Positions 57,053 through 64,000 of a stretch of DNA of 64,000 nt are shown here, in pieces. Below the pieces are notes generated by a model. The model was not told where the DNA came from. It made no database searches and saw nothing but the letters and a program-made list of their open reading frames with translations. The translations under genes were made by a program, and so were the position numbers. Location of the stretch: positions 176,176,556 to 176,240,555 of the forward strand of contig CP136067.1 of the NCBI GenBank assembly GCA_032622095.1. Reading direction: 5' to 3'. The stretch comes from Siphonodentalium dalli (Eukaryota; Mollusca; Scaphopoda; Gadilida; Siphonodentaliidae). Position 1 is the first letter of the stretch, and each line of letters starts with the position of its first letter.

Positions 57053-60000
57053 CTATTTTGTTTCCCGTGTGCTTATAACACGAATGATATCATTCACGCC
57101 TGCTTGTGTAGATGCATCATATGAACGCGAATTTAAATCGATATCCATGTCAGAAACAGTTGTTTGTACATATGGGTTTATGTTATCAGAGGCAACATTT
57201 TCAATTTCTTCAGTTTCGGCCGCAAAAGCATCTGAATTATTATTGTTTTGCTCATTTGCGCGCAATCTGTCTGCCCATTCCAATCGTGGTATTTCATCGT
57301 CGCTTGAAGAATTTTTCCGTCTCAATTGTTTGCGTTTCATTAATTGCGCAAGTGGAATTTCGTCACTAGACGACCATTCTGATGACGCAGGTTGTTCTGG
57401 GTCTTCGTTAGAACTATTTACAACAAATCGCTGTCTTCGCAATTGACGTATTGTATCTTTGGGAGGAATTTTCCATGCAGTGTCGGCTTTACGAATATTG
57501 TCGGCATGACAGCGGACTGTTCGGGCACTTAATTGATCTTTAATTAAGAATGAGACATTACTACGTTTTTCAATTATATTCCAATGACTTTGCCATGATA
57601 AACTCAGTTTACCCGTTTTTCGCCCCGATTTGTAATAAACTGGATCGCCTATTTCAAATGAAACCTCTTTCCGTTTTTCATTCTTTCTTTGTGTTCTGAT
57701 TTGAGATCTTAAACGCGATAGAACTAAACGAAAGTTTCGATGCTGTTCCTGTAAAGCGATAGATGTAAAGTCCTCGCCTACATATTTCAATCTGGGTTTT
57801 AGAATATTATCAAGACTTAAAGTGGGTTCCCTATGATATAATAAATAAAATGGACTGAATTTTGTTGTATCATTTACGTGAACACGCATTGCAAATAAGG
57901 CTTGTGACAAATACATGTCCCAAGTGTGTGTGTTTTGTAATACCAATTTTGATATAACAGAATTTAGTACGGCGTGCGATCTCTCGACACAGCCCTGCGA
58001 ATTTGGATGGTAGGGGCTTGAGTAAATATGGTGGATGTTTAGTTCTTTGCACACCTGATCCATCTTTTTATTTTTGAACTCGGAGCCATTATCACTCATT
58101 AGATTTAAACAGCAGCTATGTCTGCTAATGACCTCATCTAAAAATATCATTATCACCGTATCGGCTCGTTTGTCGGGAATCGCAAATGCCTCGACATATT
58201 TAGTCAGACAACAAATAAAAGTTAAAATATATTTGTTATTGGACATTGTTGTTTCAAACGGTCCTTGTATGTCAGTGCTTATTGTCGCAAACGGAAATGG
58301 AGGGCGGTCCATCTCTTGTATTGGGGCCTTTTGTTGTGATAAATTCCTCATTTTACAAATCATGCAAGCTTGACAATAATTATGTATATCTCTATACATA
58401 TTTGGCCAGTAATATTTAAGTTTTGCTGTTGCAAAAGTCTTAACTGTGGAAAAATGTCCTGCTAAGTCATGGTATTGTTTGAGTACAGCTTGTCGAATAT
58501 TTGCGGGAATAAATAGGCGTATATCTGGATCATCATCATGATTACTGATGAAATATAGCACATCTTTAATTACTATATATTTATCTGCTATTTGTCTGGG
58601 TGGTTTGGTGGAATTTAATTTTTGAACAATCTCTATTGCTTCGATATCGCGTTCTTGTTCAAATTGTATGTCAAACCCCTCTAACTGAATTGCTTCTTGA
58701 TTTTCAGGTAGAATTTTGTCTATGCGACAATTTGCATATTGTTTTGTGTTTAATTTAGATGTGTCAATTATTTCAACATCCATTGGTACTTCTCGTTCAG
58801 GGCCGGTTACGTCGGACTGATCTGGCACCTCTGACATACCAGTTTGTAACTTTTCCGGTCGTGATAAATAATCTGCAAATATATTCTCTTTGCCGGGTAT
58901 GTGGATTATCTGCGGCTTGTAGGCAGCTATGCACACAGCCCAACGTGCGACATTTTTATTGTCCATGGGAGCAGATAACATATGGGTTAATACCTTGTGG
59001 TCAGTCTTTATAATTAACGGAGACCCGCTGATATAAAATTGAAGTTTCTTTATTGCCCAATAAATAGCAAAGCATTCCCGTTCTAATGTACTCCATGAAC
59101 GAATTTGAGATTTATTCAGCCGTGCGGAAATAAAATGTATAGGATTTTCCGTATTCGATCTTGATATACACGGGTCACCTGGGTCACGTGACTGTGTAAT
59201 CACTGCTGCAATAGCATGCGCGCTGGCATCAGTATACATGATGAATGGTTTATTTTTATCTGGATATGCGAGATATGTGGCTTCTGTTAAATCAGATTTC
59301 AATTTTTGAAATGCCTTATCACATTCATCTGTCCATTCAAATTTTGTGTTTTTCTTTGTTAATTCTACCAAAGGTCCACAAATTTCACTAAATTTAGGAA
59401 TAAATTTCCGGAACCACGAGAATGATCCTATAACACTTCTCACTTGTTTCACATTTGTTGGCGGAGCTAAATTTTGAATTGCTTTCACTTTATGAGCATC
59501 TGGTCTAACACCATGTTGGTCAACGATGTGCCCCAAAAATGAGCATTCTGTTTTAAAGAATGAACATTTCTTTAACTTTAATTTCACATTAAACTTCCTA
59601 AGGCGATCAAATACTTCTTGAAGAAGTCTTAAATGGGACTTCTTATCCACTGAGTACAAAATTAAATCGTCGACATAGGCGCGACATCCTTTAATCCCCT
59701 CCAACACACGATTCATGAGTTGAAGAAAAGCGCTAGAACTTCCAATGGCACCGAAGCAGGCGCGGTTAAACGAAAAATTCCCTCTAAAACACGTTATAGT
59801 TGCCTTACTTCGATCCGCGTGATGTATTGGAATGCAATTATATGCAGAAAAACAATCGAGAACTGTTATATATTTAACTCCCTTCATTTCGGCCAAGATA
59901 TCCTCGATTTGATCGATTGGGAAGAATGTGGGTTTTGTGATAGCATTAAGTCTGCGAAGGTCGGCTATAAATCGATATGAATCATCTGATTTTCTTAGAA

Positions 60001-61351
60001 CCATACACGGAAATGACCATTCAGTTGCTGGGGCTGGTGAAATTATTTTTGCTTGTAATAATTCATCAATTTTATCACTAAGAATTTCACGCTTTTTCAA
60101 TGGGCATCGATAAGGCATTAACCTTATTGGTGGGTGGTCTCCCGTGGGAATCTTCATGGTCACAGCCGTGGTACATCCTAATTCGGTTAATTTTGTAGCG
60201 AAAATATCACTATTATTTCGAATTAGTGGTATTACATCGTCCCTAAATGAATCGGGAACTTGTACATCATCCAAATTAATCTGTTCTTTTATTTCATTGT
60301 TATTCGGATGAGGTGTTTCCACACACCTTACAGCAGACACCCTGCCGACAATACATCCACGTCGCAAATTAAAATGCTTATCTGTGTAATTGCTTATGAG
60401 TACAGGTATACTTTCGCTGTTAGTGCTTGCAGTATATTCGGCTGTCAACCCAGGTTCATTTCCCATAAACCCTTCGTCTATTGGTTCCACCTGCAGAAAT
60501 TTCGTGGCAAACAATTTATGACCTCCAATTATACGCGCTTTCGTTAATATCGTTGTCTTTGGTGGAATAACATGGGCAGACTGTATTCTGACCAAGGTTG
60601 CAACGTGAATATCTTGTATAAGCGGAATGATTGTTCCGCGAATCTTCATTATTTGGCGGTCGAAGTATAGTCTGGCGCCGTTTCCACTGAGAAAATCTCT
60701 GCCGATCAATAACGATCGATGCATGTTTGAGCACACATAGAATTTATGTGAGACCTTTAATTTATTTATGTGGAAATTTAATATGATGAAACCATTTATG
60801 GTTAGTGCATCTCCACTTGCAGATGTTGCATGAAACTGCGTTTCTTGCATTTGCGGTTTATATTTTAAATTGTTATAAAATTTTAATGAACATAAACTGA
60901 TATCGTCTCCGCTATCCAGAATGGCTCGATATTTTTGTGTGCCTATGGTAATCAATATCGATGATGCCACTTGTGCATTTATGCCTTTCATTAAGTTTGA
61001 ATTATTTTGATATTCCGGAATTGATAAATTTGATTTAATATTTTTCTGGTGTTGTATCACCGGTGGTGTTTGTTTATGATCGTAAGGCTTATCGTAAGGC
61101 TTATGCGATGTGTATGGAGCTCTTGTTTTCACGGGCGCGGATATTTTATTTTTATTTATATGCGGTAAGCTTTGATGAAATGGCCTGTGAACATTATTTT
61201 TACCATCTCTATGTGATTTATGCCAACATAATTCTTTCCCGTTTGTTCTGTGTGCATGCCATTTATTCCATGATGGAGCGTTAGCTTGATTATTATTCTT
61301 GCTTTTTACACGATTCCACTCAGATGCTCCGCTCTGGGTGGAATGTTTTAG
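57053..61351 (-). CDS. pol: Pol polyprotein (protease, RT, RNase H, integrase) of LTR element 1
   Basis: Makes and integrates the element's cDNA. The frame is open from a stop at 61364-61366 to 57053 and is entered by a -1 slip at 61351-61357, giving about 1432 residues after the slip. Residues below count from the codon at 61132. Protease: LDSGDD (Asp73) and LLIGRDFL near 142. RT: FIADLRRLNAI near 388, LDCFSAYNCI near 425, YVDD at 486-489, FLGHIV near 533. RNase H: YTDAS (Asp635), Glu684 in STLEREC, Asp711 in TDHKVL. Integrase: zinc module His888, His893 and a Cys pair in CQACMIC (about 920-926); catalytic Asp954, Asp1014 (MSDNGSEF), Glu1050, the last pair 35 residues apart as expected. A GPY/F-like segment (WQSHWNIIEKRSNV) follows, then an acidic, Ser-rich tail (SSSDDEIP). 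No chromodomain is seen. No internal stop. Confidence 0.96.
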   Translation of the reverse strand, partial: LKHSTQSGASEWNRVKSKNNNQANAPSWNKWHAHRTNGKELCWHKSHRDGKNNVHRPFHQSLPHINKNKISAPVKTRAPYTSHKPYDKPYDHKQTPPVIQHQKNIKSNLSIPEYQNNSNLMKGINAQVASSILITIGTQKYRAILDSGDDISLCSLKFYNNLKYKPQMQETQFHATSASGDALTINGFIILNFHINKLKVSHKFYVCSNMHRSLLIGRDFLSGNGARLYFDRQIMKIRGTIIPLIQDIHVATLVRIQSAHVIPPKTTILTKARIIGGHKLFATKFLQVEPIDEGFMGNEPGLTAEYTASTNSESIPVLISNYTDKHFNLRRGCIVGRVSAVRCVETPHPNNNEIKEQINLDDVQVPDSFRDDVIPLIRNNSDIFATKLTELGCTTAVTMKIPTGDHPPIRLMPYRCPLKKREILSDKIDELLQAKIISPAPATEWSFPCMVLRKSDDSYRFIADLRRLNAITKPTFFPIDQIEDILAEMKGVKYITVLDCFSAYNCIPIHHADRSKATITCFRGNFSFNRACFGAIGSSSAFLQLMNRVLEGIKGCRAYVDDLILYSVDKKSHLRLLQEVFDRLRKFNVKLKLKKCSFFKTECSFLGHIVDQHGVRPDAHKVKAIQNLAPPTNVKQVRSVIGSFSWFRKFIPKFSEICGPLVELTKKNTKFEWTDECDKAFQKLKSDLTEATYLAYPDKNKPFIMYTDASAHAIAAVITQSRDPGDPCISRSNTENPIHFISARLNKSQIRSWSTLERECFAIYWAIKKLQFYISGSPLIIKTDHKVLTHMLSAPMDNKNVARWAVCIAAYKPQIIHIPGKENIFADYLSRPEKLQTGMSEVPDQSDVTGPEREVPMDVEIIDTSKLNTKQYANCRIDKILPENQEAIQLEGFDIQFEQERDIEAIEIVQKLNSTKPPRQIADKYIVIKDVLYFISNHDDDPDIRLFIPANIRQAVLKQYHDLAGHFSTVKTFATAKLKYYWPNMYRDIHNYCQACMICKMRNLSQQKAPIQEMDRPPFPFATISTDIQGPFETTMSNNKYILTFICCLTKYVEAFAIPDKRADTVIMIFLDEVISRHSCCLNLMSDNGSEFKNKKMDQVCKELNIHHIYSSPYHPNSQGCVERSHAVLNSVISKLVLQNTHTWDMYLSQALFAMRVHVNDTTKFSPFYLLYHREPTLSLDNILKPRLKYVGEDFTSIALQEQHRNFRLVLSRLRSQIRTQRKNEKRKEVSFEIGDPVYYKSGRKTGKLSLSWQSHWNIIEKRSNVSFLIKDQLSARTVRCHADNIRKADTAWKIPPKDTIRQLRRQRFVVNSSNEDPEQPASSEWSSSDEIPLAQLMKRKQLRRKNSSSDDEIPRLEWADRLRANEQNNNNSDAFAAETEEIENVASDNINPYVQTTVSDMDIDLNSRSYDASTQAGVNDIIRVISTRETK

Positions 61352-62550
61352 TTTAAATAATGTTTATTCATTGCATCCAAACGTCTTCGACACCATGTGA
61401 TATTATGACCAGATTTCCAACAATATCGGCATAATAATTGAAATGCGTGGGTCTGTGGATTAAACATAGAAGTTCGTGATTGTCGTATATGTTGAACATT
61501 AGGCCAACTTCGCGTGTTATCATATCTATTTTGTTTAGAATATAATCCAATCCGTGGGCGCTGATTATTATTCGAATAATATGAGCTAAATGAATTTCTA
61601 CCCTGTAAATACCTTGGCCATCGTCTTTCTGGTGTGGCGGGCGCATTAAATTTATTACCAGTGTTCCGTCCATGAAATTTATTGCCTTCCATACTAGAAT
61701 AATTATTATCACGAAATGATCGATAATTACGATCAGTACTCTTATTATTCTGTCTATAATAAGACTGTAATCGGTGTTGAATAGTATATTCTCTTAAAGC
61801 GAGATCGGTTGCTTGATTTAAGGTCTGTGGATCTTCTCGCAAAAGTTTATCTCTCAATAATTTACTCTTTAATCCTGTGATGAATTGTTCACACATATAT
61901 AATTGGGCGACTTTTTGTCGAATATTTACTAGCCCATACACATCGATCGCTAATGATTGTAATCTATCAGAAAAAACTTGTACAGATTCGTCAGGTGTTT
62001 GCTGTGCTGCTTGAAAAATAAGGAGCGCATCTCTGTTATCTTTTGCTTCGCTATATCGAACTTTTAATTCCTGCTTGATTTCTGCCCATGTACTTCTGAT
62101 CACACCATCGGCATTTATGCGTTCTTGTGTGAACTGAGTTAAAAATTCGAAAACTGAACCTCTGCTGGTCTGCAGAGCAAATTTAATTAATGTTTGATCA
62201 GTCGCAGCAATTGCTTGGCCATAACGATATAATTCGTTGGTCCATTCAAGAAAAGATTTAGGGTCTCCCGAAAAAGGGGTGATAACATTTGTCACACCAG
62301 TTGCCATCTGAATTGCTGACGAAATGCGTGTGGCGTCCAACTGTTGGTCTATTGCACTATTAAAATGACCCAATTGTGTGGAAATGCGATCTAGTACGAC
62401 GCTGTCATTTGCGTTTCGTACCTCGTGATTTTCATGGGTTTCATGCAATATAGATCGCATTCGCTCTATCTCTCCATCAATTTGGGCGCTACTATAATTA
62501 ACGTCGTCCGAAAAGGAAGGACAGGAAAGGTGACTTTGTGTCATATTCAT
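61348..62550 (-). CDS. gag: Gag of LTR element 1
   Basis: Structural protein of the virus-like particle. I choose the ATG at 62548-62550 (MNMTQSHLSC), giving 400 residues; the longer frame to 62643 has no ATG at its start. The middle part (FLEWTNELYRYGQAIAATDQ, then AQQTPDESVQVFSDRLQSLA) matches the helical capsid of Ty3-type Gags, including the major-homology-like stretch. An Asn/Arg-rich region follows, then one zinc knuckle, CRYCWKSGHNITWC (C-x2-C-x4-H-x4-C), which binds RNA. It ends HYLN and stops at 61348-61350. Pol begins by slipping just before that stop. Confidence 0.93.
   Translation of the reverse strand: MNMTQSHLSCPSFSDDVNYSSAQIDGEIERMRSILHETHENHEVRNANDSVVLDRISTQLGHFNSAIDQQLDATRISSAIQMATGVTNVITPFSGDPKSFLEWTNELYRYGQAIAATDQTLIKFALQTSRGSVFEFLTQFTQERINADGVIRSTWAEIKQELKVRYSEAKDNRDALLIFQAAQQTPDESVQVFSDRLQSLAIDVYGLVNIRQKVAQLYMCEQFITGLKSKLLRDKLLREDPQTLNQATDLALREYTIQHRLQSYYRQNNKSTDRNYRSFRDNNYSSMEGNKFHGRNTGNKFNAPATPERRWPRYLQGRNSFSSYYSNNNQRPRIGLYSKQNRYDNTRSWPNVQHIRQSRTSMFNPQTHAFQLLCRYCWKSGHNITWCRRRLDAMNKHYLN
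61351..61357 (-). promoter_or_regulatory. -1 programmed frameshift heptamer TTTAAAC
   Basis: In the gag frame the minus strand reads TA T-TTA-AAC TAA: a canonical X-XXY-YYZ slippery heptamer placed directly before the gag stop. Pol lies in the -1 frame, which is open from 61363. TTTAAAC is among the strongest known eukaryotic slip sites (established). A downstream pseudoknot or stem-loop was not demonstrated by eye. Confidence 0.88.
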
Positions 62551-62830
62551 CTTGATTTTAATTACTAAAGTAATTGGGAATAGAAAAGGCAAAAGTGCAG
62601 GTATATAAGAAATGAATAATTTGAGTTGGGTTGGCACATGCACATTCTAATTGTGACATTACAGAATTGCTCTAGAACATAATGCGGGTATTGTGTTTAT
62701 GTAATTTGAATTATTAGATCAAAAGAAACGTCCTGGTTGGTATAGTAAGTACTCACGTATGAACGAAAACACAAGTTCTGGTTCCAAGCTCACGAGCACC
62801 ATTCCGTGACGAAACACAAGTTCTGGTTTA
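62551..62830 (-). other. LTR element 1: untranslated leader with a 45-bp-period repeat
   Basis: Between the primer site and gag. The phrase AACACAAGTTCTGGTT occurs at 62768-62783 and 62813-62828, each followed by a GCACCAT or GGCACCAT about 17-20 bp later. The primer-site neighbourhood is therefore duplicated in tandem. A packaging signal would be expected here but cannot be identified. Confidence 0.65.
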
Positions 62831-62844
62831 CTGCTACGGCACCA
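62831..62844 (-). other. LTR element 1: candidate primer binding site
   Basis: Minus strand TGGTGCCGTAGCAG lies one base inside the 5' LTR, the same spacing as in LTR element 2. Its first nine bases (TGGTGCCGT) complement the ACGGCACCA end of animal tRNA-His; the following bases do not. The primer tRNA is therefore uncertain. Confidence 0.6.
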
Positions 62845-62845
62845 T

Positions 62846-63380
62846 TGTCCCGGTGTCTAGGGTTTAGATGTTGAATTGGCCGTGTCGGGAACATTGATAA
62901 CAATAACTGGTTCATAGATCTTCATACTTTATATATATGTATAAGTCTTTCTCGATAAGCACAGTACATAGGCGGAAGAATAGAGGTATTGGTATAGTAG
63001 CAAGGTTGTCGGATAAGTGAAGCTCCCGCTTCAGAGCACGGGTAGTTATTCCCACCTCTGGTGTATCATGCCTCTTAAATAAGGTCCGAGATACATGATA
63101 CACTTGGATATGACGTGTATAACTATATACTGTCTTATAGAATGATACTGGCTTTATCCACCCTAACTTATACAATGGTTGCTACCAGTCATAACCACTT
63201 AAGAATGTGATCTTGTTAATGATGCGTGTGTGTTTCTACACTATATATAATCTGTCTTCTATGTATTGTGCTTATCTATACAATTAACCCTAGCAGTTAC
63301 AATCACTGGGGAAAGGAAGTTTATCCTAGATTCCAGGAACACATATAACAACACATAACTATCGTATGTACTATCGGACA
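62846..63380 (-). repeat. LTR element 1: 5' LTR, with promoter candidates
   Basis: 535 bp, read on the minus strand from 63380. TATA-like words lie on the minus strand at 63242-63250 (TTATATATA, about 130 nt in) and 62927-62937 (TATATATAAAG, about 443 nt in). Either could set the transcription start. No AATAAA was seen. Confidence 0.9.
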
Positions 63381-64000
63381 GTTGTCGGAAAATGGTTTCG
63401 TGTTAGATTTTGCTTTCAATGCATTCGCATAAGAAGAATGTCCACGTGTATCAGTTTCCTTAGTCGAAAATGGTAGGGCAGTGGCGCCATAATGTTCTTG
63501 CGAATATTCGTCCACAGTAATAATAGGTACTTTCCTGACAGTAATATCGCTTAAATTCTGATCGACACGATTTGCCGTTGGCGTATGTGCCTTGCTCACT
63601 GTATGTTTCTGTTCCGATTTATCTTTAAGAGTGGGGACACATTCTGACAAGTTGATGATATTTTGATGAATAATTTTACCCACTTCCGCTGTTATGTCGC
63701 TTTTCGGGGCAGATACTATCTCATCTTTTAGTTTTGATAAATCAAGGTTCTGGGATCTAAGGGATAAACCAGAATCCATAGAGTCCTCATTTACTGTAGT
63801 TGCATTTTTACGTTGGACATCTCACGCGAGATAGTAGACACATCTATGTGGTCAAAATCAATTGGCGGTAGTTTTGACAGATCGTATAGGCCACGAATAA
63901 TGGCAACTCTTCCATATCAGTCTCCTGCAGTAGTATCAAAATATCCTTTACGTGGTTGGCACTGTTATCCTGTCCCTTCCTTTTGATTAGACGACCTCTA
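63381..64000 (-). pseudogene. Non-LTR retrotransposon relic, ORF1-like 5' part, split by the LTR element
   Basis: After the GTTG duplication (63381-63384) a minus frame is open from 63821 down to the insertion (ATG at 63777-63779). Its residues include LSKLKDEIVSAP and VRKVPIITVDEY, a hydrophilic, helical-looking ORF1 type. Crossing the LTR element, the same frame continues at 53985 without a stop. Farther upstream, frames carrying LSKLPPIDFDHIDV (63821-63890) and KRKGQDNSANHV (63900-63990) are separated by frameshifts. An LPP-x-x-FDHIDV segment is familiar from ORF1 proteins of invertebrate LINEs (from memory). It is a decayed copy, inactive before the split. Confidence 0.75.

Larger units (their letters stand above)
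53986..63380 (-). mobile_element. Complete Ty3-type LTR retrotransposon, apparently very young
   Basis: 9395 bp. The 535-bp LTRs (53986-54520 and 62846-63380) begin TGTCC and end GGACA. Read base by base, they appear identical. A 4-bp duplication, GTTG, flanks the element. On the minus strand the order is 5' LTR, primer site, 295-nt leader, gag, pol by -1 frameshift, a 2.5-kb 3' region, polypurine tract and 3' LTR. The domain order protease, RT, RNase H, integrase is diagnostic of the Ty3 (Metaviridae) group as opposed to Ty1/copia. All catalytic residues looked for are present. The element is inferred to have inserted recently and may be competent to move. Confidence 0.95.

Noticed and set aside
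57069-57446. Plus-strand 125-codon frame opposite pol
   Set aside because: It lies entirely antisense to the intact pol frame; a shadow of its codon use.
57053-61132. GTG at 61130-61132 as the pol start
   Set aside because: The frame is open far upstream to 61363 and a canonical slip site joins it to gag, so no separate initiation is needed.
62912-63175. 87-codon frame in each LTR as a gene
   Set aside because: It is duplicated only because the LTRs are identical; composition is ordinary and no domain is visible.

Overview
The window looks like an intergenic, repeat-dense stretch of an animal nuclear genome. It is AT-rich, has no operon-like gene packing, and holds eukaryotic retroelements, foldback MITEs, microsatellites and a minisatellite. 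A spiralian marine invertebrate, most likely a mollusc, is my best guess. That rests on the mix of Ty3-type LTR elements with several non-LTR relics and many palindromic MITEs, and on a 19-nt phrase near 5162-5180 (caaagggacataactctgg) that I associate with bivalve repeats. The taxon is inference. I found no convincing host protein-coding gene, no tRNA or rRNA gene and no CRISPR array; every recognisable protein belongs to a transposable element.

Layout. 1-3 kb: hairpins, a TTAA-flanked MITE and a CAT/CGT-rich microsatellite. 3.3-4.7 kb: a 5'-truncated, frameshifted LINE (minus). 5.4-8.9 kb: a run of MITEs and foldbacks. 9-16 kb: mostly unassignable, with scattered MITE pieces, a (TA)n run and RTE-like 3' tails. 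16.5-17.9 kb: a LINE reverse transcriptase pseudogene (plus). 18.3-35.6 kb: MITE families A, B, D, E, G and H (my labels), including a clean self-insertion at 26.4-26.7 kb. 35.65-36.08 kb: a LINE 3' end (minus). 38.2 kb: a 216-bp palindrome with a 1-nt loop. 39.6-44.8 kb: a degenerate Ty3-type LTR retrotransposon (minus) with 5-bp target duplications, an 18-nt tRNA-Leu primer site and a deleted reverse transcriptase. 46.3 kb: another long palindrome. 48.7-49.8 kb: a 1.1-kb terminal-inverted-repeat element. 52.3-53.0 kb: a 66-bp minisatellite of ten units.

The main object is a complete Ty3-type LTR retrotransposon on the minus strand at 53986-63380. It has 535-bp LTRs that I read as identical, a 4-bp target duplication, a primer site and polypurine tract, an intact gag, and an intact PR-RT-RH-IN pol joined to gag by a canonical -1 frameshift heptamer (TTTAAAC) directly before the gag stop. 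It landed in an older minus-strand non-LTR element whose frame stays open on both sides of the insertion. In that host relic an ORF1-like segment runs directly into a reverse transcriptase C-terminus, so it was already internally deleted. The LTR element carries about 2.5 kb between pol and the 3' LTR with no assignable gene.

The second theme is a nested palindromic module, CCCTGTGCC...GGCACAGGG, made of two hairpins that are reverse complements of each other around an AT-rich spacer. It occurs five times, inside at least three different surrounding inverted-repeat contexts.
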